Of a stretch of 64,000 nucleotides of DNA, positions 1 through 9,866 are shown one piece after another. Numbering within the stretch: the stretch's first letter is position 1; each line of letters begins with the position of its first letter. Origin of the DNA: Shewanella yunxiaonensis (GTDB taxonomy: Bacteria > Pseudomonadota > Gammaproteobacteria > Enterobacterales > Shewanellaceae); contig NZ_CP073587.1 in the NCBI RefSeq assembly GCF_018223345.1, positions 283,001 through 347,000 on the forward strand. Direction: 5' to 3'. The position numbers and the translations under genes were made by a program. A model generated the notes under the pieces. The model was not told the origin of the DNA and ran no database searches. It saw only the letters and a list, made by a program, of their open reading frames with translations.

Positions 1-30
1 GAACAAGTAATCGCTGAGTTGAGCGATTAA
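1..30 (+). CDS. C-terminal tail of an upstream gene (partial)
   Basis: The first ten codons read EQVIAELSD followed by TAA, and a strong terminator starts four bases later. That placement is what the end of a real gene looks like, but nine residues are too few to name a family. It could also be a chance open frame. Confidence 0.35.
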   Translation, partial: EQVIAELSD

Positions 31-33
31 CCT

Positions 34-63
34 AAAGCCCAGACCTCCATCTGGGCTTTTTTT
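34..63 (+). terminator. Rho-independent terminator
   Basis: A 9-bp stem (AAAGCCCAG / CTGGGCTTT) with an 8-base loop runs into a seven-T tract. It closes the transcript entering from the left edge and separates it from the GGDEF/EAL gene that follows. Confidence 0.85.
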
Positions 64-178
64 ATGTGTAAAGGTGATTGACGAAAGTATCGGCTGTATA
101 TGTAAATAAAATGTGTTTATATGGTATCGTCCCAGTCAGAGCCTGGTTTTTTAATCTAAGTGGCCGTTGTTGTCAGGA

Positions 179-3100
179 ATGAACAGACAGATATTTGCAA
201 TAGTGGTATGCGTTATTTACCTGTTACTGGGTAGCTCCTGCGCTATTGCCGGTGAGTTAGTGCAGCGCGTATTTTCTGCCAGAGATGGTCTGGGAAATTC
301 TGCCATTCAGGATATGACCACGGACGACTACGGGTTTATTTGGCTGGCGACCGAGCAGGGCTTGTATCGTGTCAGTAATAACGTGGTGCGGCGCGTTGAT
401 AAATCTGCAACTAATTCCCGCCTGGATGAAGAGTACTTTCTGTTAGTCGCTAAAGTCGATCATCAATATCTGCTGACGGTGACTGAACGTAATACCTACC
501 TATACAACATTCACAACAATTCGTTTCGCCGTTTCGGCTCACCAACGTTTTTTCCCGATTTTGATGGTAGCGCCCTAAGAGCTACGGCGCCGTTACCAAA
601 CGGCGATCTGCTGTTGCTCTCGGCGCAGGGCAAAGTCTGGCGGCTTTCAAAAGATGTTCAACAACTACGCGAGCTGTTTAGTCTTCCGAAAATGACAGAT
701 GGCAGTTGGAACCGCATGTTGTTACTAAGTGATGGTCGTTTAGTGTTGGGTAACACTCAGCACCTGTGGCTATACGATCAGCAGGGCAACGCATTAGCGT
801 CATTGCCATGGAAACGTGCATCCGGCAGTGTTTACAGCTTGTATCAGGACAGCCAAAACCGCGTATGGATTTCCGGCGGTGACGGTTTATACCAGTTGGA
901 TCTCGAAACACTAAAGATTGCTATCGTGCCGCAAATACCATACTTGTGCCGCATGGTGGCTGAGGATGAAAAAGGTAATCTGTGGGTCGTTATCCGCGGT
1001 GGACTGCTGAAATATTTCCCCAATGAACACCGGATTATTTCCTATAAAGATCAACTGAAGCAACGCGCTGGGATCGACAGCCCGAATGCGCTGTTAATTG
1101 ATCGACATGGACTGGTATGGGTTGCCGGAACCGGGAATCCGTTGGCGATTCTGGCAGAGAAACCTGATTTTTTGTTGGACAGTATCAGTAATGATCCCCC
1201 GTATAAATTGAATATTGATACGGTGTGGTCCATCGCCGCCGATGATAGCTCGCTCTGGCTTGGCAGTAACGGAGCGTTATATCAGGTCAATCTCACCAGC
1301 AAAATCTCGGATCGCTACGGAATCGAAGGGATGGACCCGAGTGATAGCATCTATCGCATCGATGCGATAGATGCAGCACATTGGCTGTTATCGACGACCA
1401 ATGGCTTGTATATCTTCGATAAAGTTGCCCATAAAGGGACTCGACTAGTTACCACTGAGGCTCCAGCGGGGGTGCTTGCTCATAAAGGCATATATAACGT
1501 GCTGCATGAAGGTAAAAATTGGTGGCTCGGGACAAATTATGGGCTGTATCACTGGGTACAAGGGGGGGATATTGAACGTATCCACCTCCCAGGCGTAGAC
1601 ACTGACCAAGAGCGTCTCGTGGTCTTTGGTTTATATCGAGACTGGCAACATCGCTTGTGGGTGGGTGGTGACAAATTCTTAGGATATTTCGATAGCACTG
1701 AAGTTTTTCATCGGATAGAAAGCGTCAATAGTGACGTGTTAAAGAAATCGATGATCAATCAGATACTGCAAGTGAGCGATGATACCTTCTGGCTCGGCAC
1801 GCGCAGTCTCGGTATGCAGGCATTGAATATTAAAACCTCGGAGATCCACAGTCTGACCGACCAATGGCAGGTCGAGTGTGATGGTGTGTATTTCCTGGAA
1901 GATACCAAAGATTTTAGAGTGGTGGGCTGTCCGAAAAAAATCATCCGGCAGAATAAGCACAACGGCGAATTATTGGTTCTGGGTTATACCGATGGCTTGA
2001 TCGCACCGGAGCTTAACGAAGGTGCCATCTATTATGATGCGGCCAAAGGGTTGTATGTCGGAACTCCGGAAGGGGTGATGTTACTGGATGTCCCCCATAT
2101 GAAAAACCGTATTGCTGATCTCGGTGTCGTGTTGGAGTCAGTGTCGGTTTATTTTGAAAATAGCACTATGGTCAGTATTGTGCCCCATCCGGGGATGCAG
2201 ATAGCACCAGGTGCTAAGCTCATCAGTTTTCAGTTATCCAACAGCAATTATCTGGGGGATGCCGCCACCAGCATTAAATATCGTCTGCGTGAGCCGGGAA
2301 GAAATCAAACGCCGAATTATTTGCTGTTAGAAAATCAGTCTCAAATCAACCTGGCGGGGCTGAAAGGTGGCACCTATAACCTCGAGGTGGTGGGGCAGGT
2401 CAATGGCGTCTGGAACAAAACCCCGGTGGTGTTCCCATTTGAAGTGCGGATCCACTGGTGGGAAAGCAACTGGTTCCGTGCGTTGTGGATGCTGTCGCTG
2501 TTAGCCGCATTGATAGGCATCATTATCTACCGCCATCGGCAGGTATTGCGTTTCCGTGAGATTAACCACGCGTTAACCGAGAGTGATGACCGTCTACGGC
2601 AATCGTTGCGCGGCAGTGATTCCGATCTCTGGGAATGGTACCGGCAAGATAATCTATTCTATCTGGATAATCATGGCGATGTGCTAGGCATGAATAGCGA
2701 CCAACTGACGGTGAAGTTTGGTGGTTTTCCAATGCACCCGGATGATCGGCCACGCGTGGAACAGCAATGGCAGCAAGTGCTGAATGGTAACTTGGCGAGC
2801 TTTGATGCGGAATACCGCTATAAACGTAGCGATGGGCATTGGGGCTGGATAAAAGTGCGCGGGCGTCCGGTGAACTGGGATCCAGAAACCGGCGCCATAT
2901 TAAAAATTGCCGGTATTTATAGCGAAGTGACTACCGCTAAACGGCTGGAAAGCGAGGTCAGCCTGTTGGCGCGCGCCTTTGAAAACACCTCTGAAGGGGT
3001 GTTAATTCTGGATGCCAACGAGTTCATTGAGGTGGCGAATCGCGCAGCAGAAGAGTTGGTAGGGATCAGCCGTCAGGAGATGACCGGTAAGCAGGTCGGG

Positions 3101-4624
3101 GAAGTCATGTGTTCCGGCGACGGTAAAGCGGCGCATGTGGCTCCATTGCTGGAGGGGCGCAGTTCCTGGACTGGCGAGCGCGAGTTGATGAGCCGCAATC
3201 GCAGCAGTTTCCCGGTGTGGCTGAATGTCTCGGCGATGAAGGACAATTTTCAGCAGTTACGTCATTATGTTATTGTCTTTTCAGATATTACCGAACGAAA
3301 ACAGTCAGAGGCCGAGCTTAGAAAGCTGGCGAATTATGACGTCCTGACGGGCTTACCTAACCGCAGTCTGTTTGCGGTGCGCTTGGAGCAGGCGATAACG
3401 CGAGCCAGTAAGGATAACGGCAAGTTAGCGCTGCTGTTCCTCGACTTGGACCGTTTCAAGCAAGTAAATGATTACTATGGCCACAGCATGGGTGACGCCT
3501 TGCTGGTGGAGGCTGCTAACCGCTTACAGTCGGTGCTGGATGAAGGTCAACTGCTGTGCCGGTTTGGGGGGGATGAATTTGTCATTCTGGTGAATTCTGG
3601 GGATGTCGATTTAATCAACCGTCTGTGTGATCGCTTATTGTCGCAAATTGCCCAACCGTTTAGGTTATTTGGCCGCGAATTCTTTGTTTCAACCAGTATC
3701 GGTATCAGTATCTGGCCCGATGATACTGAGCAGCCCGAAAACCTGATTAAAAACGCCGATCAAGCCATGTATCACGCCAAAGATTCTGGTCGCGGTAATT
3801 TCCAGTACTACTCCCGGGAACGTAACGCTGAGGCGCTGTACCACATGCGCTTAGAAGGCGACTTACGGCGAGCCATCGAGCAGGATGAATTTGAACTCTG
3901 GTATCAGGGGCAATTTGACCTGCTGCAGGATGACCGCTGTATCGGGGCAGAAGCACTATTGCGTTGGCGGCATCCTCAGGATGGCTTTGTGCCGCCGGAT
4001 ATCTTCATTAAAGTGGCGGAGAGTTGCGGCCTGATCATTGATATTGATCGTTGGGTGATGCACCGCGCTTGTCTCGATGGCGCGCGTTTATGTCAGCAGT
4101 TTAGCAATCTCAATTTCAGCATCTCAGTCAACGTCAGTGCGGTACATTTTCGGCAACCCGATTTCATCGAGTTTGTGCTAGACACCTTGCAGCAAACTGG
4201 CATGCCGGCGAATCGTCTGACGCTGGAGATTACCGAAGGGGTGTTGATGAAAGAGCTGCACATTGCAAAGCAGCATCTGAGGCGTCTGCGTAAACATAAC
4301 ATTGAAGTCGCGATTGATGATTTTGGTACCGGTTACTCTTCGTTGGCCTATCTGCGTAACTTCCAGGTTAATGCGTTGAAGATCGATCGCTCCTTCCTGT
4401 TGGACATTGCCACTAATTCCGCGGACCAGGCCATTGTGAGCAGTATTATCGAACTGGCCCGTAACCTGAAGCTGAGCGTCGTTGCTGAGGGCGTTGAAAC
4501 CAAAGAGCAACTGGAACAGGTGTTCAGCCGTGGTTGTTATGTGATTCAGGGGTACTATTTTGCCAAGCCGGCGCCGCTCGAGATGTTGGAGCAGCAATTG
4601 TTGCAATATCAACCAGTGCAATAA
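179..4624 (+). CDS. beta-propeller/Y_Y_Y sensor, PAS, GGDEF-EAL protein
   Basis: Large inner-membrane c-di-GMP enzyme of about 1481 residues. From the N-terminus: a signal peptide ending near GSSCAIAG, a long periplasmic region of repeated WxxxxxGLY-type blades (two-component regulator propellers, to about residue 690), a Y_Y_Y-like domain, one membrane helix near 770-790, two PAS domains (about 815-1050), a GGDEF domain and an EAL domain. The GGDEF motif is intact near residue 1130, but the inhibitory RxxD site five residues upstream is not present (DEGQ instead). The EAL (AEALLRW), DDFGTG and EGVET motifs are intact, so both activities are possible. The ATG at 179 is preferred because it opens directly on a basic/hydrophobic signal peptide; a TTG at 167 is in frame and neither has a good Shine-Dalgarno. 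It appears monocistronic. The ligand is unknown; by family, the propeller senses a periplasmic signal. Confidence 0.9.
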   Translation: MNRQIFAIVVCVIYLLLGSSCAIAGELVQRVFSARDGLGNSAIQDMTTDDYGFIWLATEQGLYRVSNNVVRRVDKSATNSRLDEEYFLLVAKVDHQYLLTVTERNTYLYNIHNNSFRRFGSPTFFPDFDGSALRATAPLPNGDLLLLSAQGKVWRLSKDVQQLRELFSLPKMTDGSWNRMLLLSDGRLVLGNTQHLWLYDQQGNALASLPWKRASGSVYSLYQDSQNRVWISGGDGLYQLDLETLKIAIVPQIPYLCRMVAEDEKGNLWVVIRGGLLKYFPNEHRIISYKDQLKQRAGIDSPNALLIDRHGLVWVAGTGNPLAILAEKPDFLLDSISNDPPYKLNIDTVWSIAADDSSLWLGSNGALYQVNLTSKISDRYGIEGMDPSDSIYRIDAIDAAHWLLSTTNGLYIFDKVAHKGTRLVTTEAPAGVLAHKGIYNVLHEGKNWWLGTNYGLYHWVQGGDIERIHLPGVDTDQERLVVFGLYRDWQHRLWVGGDKFLGYFDSTEVFHRIESVNSDVLKKSMINQILQVSDDTFWLGTRSLGMQALNIKTSEIHSLTDQWQVECDGVYFLEDTKDFRVVGCPKKIIRQNKHNGELLVLGYTDGLIAPELNEGAIYYDAAKGLYVGTPEGVMLLDVPHMKNRIADLGVVLESVSVYFENSTMVSIVPHPGMQIAPGAKLISFQLSNSNYLGDAATSIKYRLREPGRNQTPNYLLLENQSQINLAGLKGGTYNLEVVGQVNGVWNKTPVVFPFEVRIHWWESNWFRALWMLSLLAALIGIIIYRHRQVLRFREINHALTESDDRLRQSLRGSDSDLWEWYRQDNLFYLDNHGDVLGMNSDQLTVKFGGFPMHPDDRPRVEQQWQQVLNGNLASFDAEYRYKRSDGHWGWIKVRGRPVNWDPETGAILKIAGIYSEVTTAKRLESEVSLLARAFENTSEGVLILDANEFIEVANRAAEELVGISRQEMTGKQVGEVMCSGDGKAAHVAPLLEGRSSWTGERELMSRNRSSFPVWLNVSAMKDNFQQLRHYVIVFSDITERKQSEAELRKLANYDVLTGLPNRSLFAVRLEQAITRASKDNGKLALLFLDLDRFKQVNDYYGHSMGDALLVEAANRLQSVLDEGQLLCRFGGDEFVILVNSGDVDLINRLCDRLLSQIAQPFRLFGREFFVSTSIGISIWPDDTEQPENLIKNADQAMYHAKDSGRGNFQYYSRERNAEALYHMRLEGDLRRAIEQDEFELWYQGQFDLLQDDRCIGAEALLRWRHPQDGFVPPDIFIKVAESCGLIIDIDRWVMHRACLDGARLCQQFSNLNFSISVNVSAVHFRQPDFIEFVLDTLQQTGMPANRLTLEITEGVLMKELHIAKQHLRRLRKHNIEVAIDDFGTGYSSLAYLRNFQVNALKIDRSFLLDIATNSADQAIVSSIIELARNLKLSVVAEGVETKEQLEQVFSRGCYVIQGYYFAKPAPLEMLEQQLLQYQPVQ

Positions 4625-4706
4625 TATCGCTGTGTTGTAGATTCTTTTTACCCGGGCTTCTCTGTTAAGATATGCCGGTCATTTGCTGAACAGAATCCGT
4701 GCCATC

Positions 4707-6929
4707 ATGTCATCATTTTTTCCCCGTCTGCTCACCCTGTTTGCGCTTTGCTGTGCTTTTGCTGCGGCGGCGTCAGACCGTCCAAAAATTGGTTTGGTGC
4801 TCAGTGGTGGGGGCGCTAAAGGGGCCGCACACGTTGGCGTGTTAAAAGTGTTAGAGGCTAACCATATCCCGGTGGATTATATCGCGGGTACCAGTATCGG
4901 CGCTTATGTGGGCGGAATGTATGCGTTGGGATACAGCGCCGATGACATTGAAAAGCTGATGATGAAGCAAAACTGGTCCAGCGGTTATTCGGATCTGATC
5001 CCTCGTGAACAACTGGCGTACCGGGAAAAGCAAACGCGTGATCAGTACAATATTCCACTGAATCTGGGGATTCGCGATGGCGAGGTGCAGGCCCCAAGCG
5101 GCGTGTTACTGGGGCAGAGCATGTCGCGGTTATATCGCAATACGACCGGTCTGGTACCGGAGTACAGCAGTTTTAATGATTTGGCGATCCCCTTTCGCGC
5201 GGTGGCGACTGATCTGGAAACTAGCCGTCCGGTGATCCTCAGCAGTGGCAGTTTGGTGCAGGCGATGCAAGCCTCTGCCACCGTCCCCGGCGCGCTGCAG
5301 CCCGCAGTGATTAACGGCAAAATTCTGGTGGATGGTGGTATCGCCAACAATATGCCGGTCGACGTGGTAAAAGCCATGGGGGCCGATATTGTTATTGCCG
5401 TGGATATCGGTTCGGAGCTGGTCAAAAAGAACCAGCTCAATGGTGCGGTGGCGGTGCTGAACCAGTTATCCACTATGCTGACTCAGGCCAGTACTGAACG
5501 GCAGAAATTACTGCTGACAGAACGAGATATTTTAATCCGGCCCAATATTGATTCGCTGAGTACCACAGACTTTTCTGATATGCCCAAAGCGCTGCATGCG
5601 GGCGAAGTTGCCGCGAAAGCATTGTTACCTGAATTGCGACGACTGGAACTGTCTGCCGCAGACTATACCGCTTATGAAAAACATAAAAAGGCTATCGCTG
5701 GCAGTTGGCTGGAGGATGTGCAGCGGCCGGTGACCCAGATTGTTTACCACAATGATGCCAAAGTCAGCCACTCGCTGTTGAGTCAAGTGCTGGGGATTAA
5801 CGTGGGGGATGTGGTTACCAAGGCGCAGTTGGATGATGCGATCAACCGGTTATATTCGCTCGACAAGTTTGAACGAGTCAGCGCCGAATTTGAAGACACA
5901 GACCAAGGTCGGGTGCTGACAGTAACCACCAAGGCCAAATCCTGGGGGCCTAACTATTTGCGGTTTGGTTTTAACTGGGAAGATGATTTTTCGATGGACT
6001 CGGCGGTCACGTTGGACTTTGCGTTGACCATGAAAGATTTAACCGAAAACGGTGGTGAGTGGCGTAACGAAGCGAAGCTTGGTTTTGAAAAGATGCTGGG
6101 TACAGAGTTTTATCAGCCACTGGATGCAAACCAGCAGTTTTATGGCCGGGCGCGTTATCAGTATGAAGAGAAATCCTGGGATATCTTCAATTCTAATATT
6201 CTTTATTATCAATTGGATCGCAGTACCCATCAGATCGATCTCGGTATTGGCTATAACTATTTACCTGAAGGCTTGCTGGAACTGGGACTGACGGTTGATA
6301 GCGGCCGAATTTCCAACATCATTGCGGTTGATGATATCGACTTTACGACATACGGGACTTACTTCAAATTTGCTTATGATTCGTTGGATAACATCAGTTT
6401 TCCAACCACCGGCAACCGTGTCACCGTCAATGTTTACCTGCGGAACGAAAAATATAACGGCGGCTTAGTGGCGGGGCCTGACCGCTCGTTGCAGATCCAG
6501 GCGGATTGGAAAGGTGTTGTCAGTGTGGGCAGTCATTCGTTTGTGGGCAAGGCTTCCTATGCCTCTGTCAACAAGGATGGCGATGAGAACTTCTCCATCT
6601 ACGTGTCGGATCTTGGCGGCTTCCTTAATCTCTCCGGCTATCATAAAAACTCGCTCGCGGGTGCCCAGAAGTTGTTTGGCGCCTTTATTTATCAATATGA
6701 TCTTGGGCGCGATGTGCTGGGGATGAAGGATTATCCACTTTACCTCGGAAGCAGTATTGAAGCGGGGAATGTCTGGGGCGTGGGTGAACATGTGGAACTC
6801 AATGATCTGATATATGCCGGCAGCCTGTATCTGGGCACCAATACACCATTGGGCCCGGCAGCATTGGGCATGGGCCTCAGTGATGATGGTCAAAAGACCA
6901 TGTACCTGTTTATTGGTAAAAACTTCTGA
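4707..6929 (+). CDS. patatin-like phospholipase with C-terminal beta-barrel (PlpD/type Vd-like)
   Basis: About 740 residues. A signal peptide (MSSFFPRLLTLFALCC, ending around AAAASD) is followed at once by a patatin domain with the oxyanion-hole motif SGGGAKGAAH, the nucleophile elbow GTSIGA and the dyad aspartate in LVDGGIANN. Residues after about 330 contain a POTRA-like stretch, and the last ~330 residues alternate as in an outer-membrane barrel and end in LFIGKNF, with a terminal Phe as in BamA/TpsB barrels. This order is that of type Vd autotransporters such as PlpD of Pseudomonas, so a surface-delivered or outer-membrane-bound lipid hydrolase is inferred. The ATG at 4707 fits the signal peptide; an in-frame TTG at 4683 would add eight residues. 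The catalytic Ser-Asp dyad is intact. Confidence 0.88.
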   Translation: MSSFFPRLLTLFALCCAFAAAASDRPKIGLVLSGGGAKGAAHVGVLKVLEANHIPVDYIAGTSIGAYVGGMYALGYSADDIEKLMMKQNWSSGYSDLIPREQLAYREKQTRDQYNIPLNLGIRDGEVQAPSGVLLGQSMSRLYRNTTGLVPEYSSFNDLAIPFRAVATDLETSRPVILSSGSLVQAMQASATVPGALQPAVINGKILVDGGIANNMPVDVVKAMGADIVIAVDIGSELVKKNQLNGAVAVLNQLSTMLTQASTERQKLLLTERDILIRPNIDSLSTTDFSDMPKALHAGEVAAKALLPELRRLELSAADYTAYEKHKKAIAGSWLEDVQRPVTQIVYHNDAKVSHSLLSQVLGINVGDVVTKAQLDDAINRLYSLDKFERVSAEFEDTDQGRVLTVTTKAKSWGPNYLRFGFNWEDDFSMDSAVTLDFALTMKDLTENGGEWRNEAKLGFEKMLGTEFYQPLDANQQFYGRARYQYEEKSWDIFNSNILYYQLDRSTHQIDLGIGYNYLPEGLLELGLTVDSGRISNIIAVDDIDFTTYGTYFKFAYDSLDNISFPTTGNRVTVNVYLRNEKYNGGLVAGPDRSLQIQADWKGVVSVGSHSFVGKASYASVNKDGDENFSIYVSDLGGFLNLSGYHKNSLAGAQKLFGAFIYQYDLGRDVLGMKDYPLYLGSSIEAGNVWGVGEHVELNDLIYAGSLYLGTNTPLGPAALGMGLSDDGQKTMYLFIGKNF

Positions 6930-7042
6930 TCCAGGCTTCATAGATCCTTACAAAAATCGGCTATTGGCCGGGTAGTGGCGATGCTAAGGTGTCAGGCTGC
7001 TATCCTTGTTACACCCTTTTTAATCTGGAGAACGGGAATTCA

Positions 7043-9106
7043 ATGAATAAGATAAGCGCTTTGGCAGTGGGGATTGCCTTGAGCCTTGGTCTGGCATCGT
7101 GTGCCAGTGAGCCAACCCAACCGCTGGCACAGACTCAGGCAGAAGTGAAAAAAGTCTCTGGTATTGAAACCGAGAATTTTGATCCAAAAGTACGTTTTCA
7201 GGACGACCTGTATTACAGCGTTAACGGTAAATGGCTACAACGTACCAAGATCCCGGCAGATAAATCCAATTACGGGGCGTTTACCGTTCTCTATGAAAAA
7301 AGCCAAGCGGCACTGAAGCAGATCGTTGAAGAAGCGGCTGCCAAACCGAATAAAGTCAAAGGCAGTACTGAACAGAAAATCGGGGATTTTTACACCGCTT
7401 ATATGGACACCGCGACAGTTGAAAAACTGGGCATTACCCCGTTAAAAGCGCAACTGCATGACATCGCCGCGATTGCCAGCTATGCAGATGTTGCCGGGTT
7501 GATGGGCAAATTGCTGACGTCAGGCAGCAGCATTCCCTTCGGTTTCTATGTGAACAATGATGCCAAAAATTCCAGTCAATATGGTGTGTATCTTTACCAA
7601 AGTGGTCTGACGCTGCCTGACCGCGATTATTACCTGAAAGATGACGCCAAGTTTATTGCTAACCGCGATGCCATGCGCAAATACGTGCGTAATCTGCTCA
7701 AGGCTGCGGGTTATGCTAATGCTGACAGCGCAGTAGCGAATGTGGCCAACATTGAATTGGCGATTGCGAAAAACCAGTGGACCCGCGTGGAGTCCCGTGA
7801 CGCGAATAAGTCATACAACAAAATGACCTTGGCGCAGATCCAGAAGCTGACGGGTAAGTTCGATTTCGCAGCGTTTGTATTGGGCAGTGGCCTGGCGGGT
7901 AAAACCGACGACATCATCGTGCGCCAGCCTTCTTACTTCGAAAAATTTGGCGCTGAATTTGAGAAATTTCCAGTCTCTGCCTGGAAGGACTATTTAGCAT
8001 TCCATCTGGTTGACAGCTATGCCGAGTTACTGAGCAAGCAGTTTGCCGATCTGCATTTCGATTTCCACCAGAAAACCTTACAGGGCATCGAGCAACAGGA
8101 GCCGCGCTGGAAGCAGGCGGTTGATGGTGCTGACAATGTTATCGGTGAGCTGGTGGGTAAAGAATACGTGGCCCGCAACTTCAAACCTGAAGCGAAAGTG
8201 CGCATGGAAAGCATGATCAAAAACCTGATCAAAGGCTTTGAAGTCAGCATTAACGAACTGGAATGGATGACCCCGGCGACCAAGAAAGCGGCTCAGGAAA
8301 AACTGTCGAAGTTTACCTATAAGATTGGCTATCCGGACAAATGGAAAGACTATAGCAAACTGCAGATCAGTGCTAAGCAACTGGTGGCTAACTATCAGCG
8401 TGCCGCCAGCTTTGAGTACGACGATATGCTCAACAAAATTGGCAAGCCAGTCGATCGCACCGAGTGGCACATGACGCCACAGACGGTAAATGCTTACTAC
8501 AGCCCAGTGGGTAATGAAATCGTATTCCCGGCCGCAATTTTACAACCGCCGTTCTTCAACATGGAGGCGGATGATGCGGTGAACTATGGCGGCATTGGCG
8601 CAGTGATTGGTCACGAAATCAGTCATGGTTTTGACGACCAAGGCGCCAAATATGACGGTGATGGCAACCTGCGTGACTGGTGGACCGATAAAGATCGTGC
8701 AGAGTTCCAGAAGCGTGGTAAAGCCCTGGCGGCACAATACAGTGCTTTTGAACCTTTGCCGGGCAAACATGTGAACGGTGATTTGACGCTAGGTGAAAAC
8801 ATCGGGGATCTGGGTGGATTAACGGTCGCCTTGCGCTCTTATCATCTGAGTCTTGATGGTAAAGAGGCTCCGGTTATGGATGGCCTGACCGGCGATCAAC
8901 GCTTCTTCATTGGCTGGTCGCAGGTATGGCGCCGTAACTATCGTGATGCAGAGCTGGTGCGCCGTTTGTTGACTGACCCGCATTCTCCCAGTCACTATCG
9001 GGCGATGGCTACGCCACGTAACATCGACGGTTTCTATAAGGCGTTTGATCTGAAACCGACCGATAAAGAGTATTTACCCGAAGATCAACGAGTGAAAATC
9101 TGGTAA
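7043..9106 (+). CDS. M13 family zinc metallopeptidase, lipoprotein (PepO/neprilysin-like)
   Basis: About 687 residues, the usual size of the M13 family. The N-terminus is a lipoprotein signal with lipobox LASC, so the protein should be tethered in the cell envelope. The C-terminal catalytic half shows NAYYSP, the zinc motif HEISH near residue 524 followed by GFDDQG, and the downstream zinc ligand region GENIGDLGG, all typical of endopeptidases that cleave short peptides. The frame is open 18 codons further upstream (from 6989), but the ATG at 7043 gives the lipoprotein signal directly and has GGAG upstream at 7027-7030, a rather long spacing. It is followed by its own terminator and appears monocistronic. 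Confidence 0.93.
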   Translation: MNKISALAVGIALSLGLASCASEPTQPLAQTQAEVKKVSGIETENFDPKVRFQDDLYYSVNGKWLQRTKIPADKSNYGAFTVLYEKSQAALKQIVEEAAAKPNKVKGSTEQKIGDFYTAYMDTATVEKLGITPLKAQLHDIAAIASYADVAGLMGKLLTSGSSIPFGFYVNNDAKNSSQYGVYLYQSGLTLPDRDYYLKDDAKFIANRDAMRKYVRNLLKAAGYANADSAVANVANIELAIAKNQWTRVESRDANKSYNKMTLAQIQKLTGKFDFAAFVLGSGLAGKTDDIIVRQPSYFEKFGAEFEKFPVSAWKDYLAFHLVDSYAELLSKQFADLHFDFHQKTLQGIEQQEPRWKQAVDGADNVIGELVGKEYVARNFKPEAKVRMESMIKNLIKGFEVSINELEWMTPATKKAAQEKLSKFTYKIGYPDKWKDYSKLQISAKQLVANYQRAASFEYDDMLNKIGKPVDRTEWHMTPQTVNAYYSPVGNEIVFPAAILQPPFFNMEADDAVNYGGIGAVIGHEISHGFDDQGAKYDGDGNLRDWWTDKDRAEFQKRGKALAAQYSAFEPLPGKHVNGDLTLGENIGDLGGLTVALRSYHLSLDGKEAPVMDGLTGDQRFFIGWSQVWRRNYRDAELVRRLLTDPHSPSHYRAMATPRNIDGFYKAFDLKPTDKEYLPEDQRVKIW

Positions 9107-9130
9107 TACCGCTGTTTTGCTTATGAACCC

Positions 9131-9163
9131 AAAAGCCAGACACTATCGTCTGGCTTTTGTTTT
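9131..9163 (+). terminator. Rho-independent terminator after the M13 peptidase
   Basis: An 11-bp stem (AAAAGCCAGAC / GTCTGGCTTTT) with a 6-base loop. T-rich sequence follows on the + strand and A-rich sequence precedes it, so it may also stop the convergent hxpB transcript. Confidence 0.85.
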
Positions 9164-9176
9164 GTGTGGGCTCAAG

Positions 9177-9866
9177 TTATGCGTTGTCTATTAGCTGCGC
9201 TAACAAGGCTGGAAGTTGCCGCAAATTGTCGGCTTGATGGTGCGCGGCTGTCCAACGAGGATCATGCCGTTGCGATGATGCGGGAATCACCAGTGTCTGC
9301 ATTCTGGCGGCACGAGCAGCAATCAGTCCGTTAAATGAGTCTTCGACAGCGAGGCAACTGACCGGCGCAATACCAAGGGCTGATGCACAACGCAGATAGA
9401 CCTCAGGATGCGGTTTGCCATAAGGTAGTGATTCAGCACTTTGAATGACATCAAAATATTCACGGATCTGTAACTGCTCCAGCACCGCGTCGATAATATT
9501 GCTGGATGAGGAGGTTGCCAGTCCAACTTTCAACTGGTATGTCCGGCAGGCTTGCAGCGCCTCGTTAACGCCGATCATGGCCTTGCCATCCTGGCGGATG
9601 TAGCGGATGACCTGCTCGATAATGTAGTCTGCCACCATGGCCGTATCAAAATCATCGGAAGGAAAACGCTGATACCAGTATTCAGCTACCTCGTCTATCC
9701 GCAGACCGGTGGTTTGCGCAATTTCTGCTTTGGTGATGGGCAATCCTTTGGCCGTAAGAATATCAAATTCTGCCTGTTGCCATACGGGCTCAGAATCGAT
9801 CAGTACGCCATCCATATCGAAAATCACTGCGTTGAGCGGGGTATTTTTCATCATTAATACCGTCAT
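9177..9866 (-). CDS. hxpB: HAD-family sugar phosphatase, HxpB/YniC-like
   Basis: 229 residues. HAD motif I is FDMDGVLIDSEP near residue 17, motif II falls in LATSSSS, and the motif III/IV region is GKPHPEVY followed by VEDSFNG. Between them, TTGLRIDEV and SAESLPYGKPHP resemble my recollection of E. coli YniC (HxpB, hexitol phosphatase B; also known as a 2-deoxyglucose-6-phosphatase), rather than generic beta-phosphoglucomutase. It is cytoplasmic and Mg-dependent by family. The gene is convergent with the M13 peptidase and divergent from acnB. Several ATGs lie close together at the start (9866, 9854, 9851) and none has a clear Shine-Dalgarno, so the start is uncertain by a few residues. Confidence 0.85.
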   Translation of the reverse strand: MTVLMMKNTPLNAVIFDMDGVLIDSEPVWQQAEFDILTAKGLPITKAEIAQTTGLRIDEVAEYWYQRFPSDDFDTAMVADYIIEQVIRYIRQDGKAMIGVNEALQACRTYQLKVGLATSSSSNIIDAVLEQLQIREYFDVIQSAESLPYGKPHPEVYLRCASALGIAPVSCLAVEDSFNGLIAARAARMQTLVIPASSQRHDPRWTAAHHQADNLRQLPALLAQLIDNA

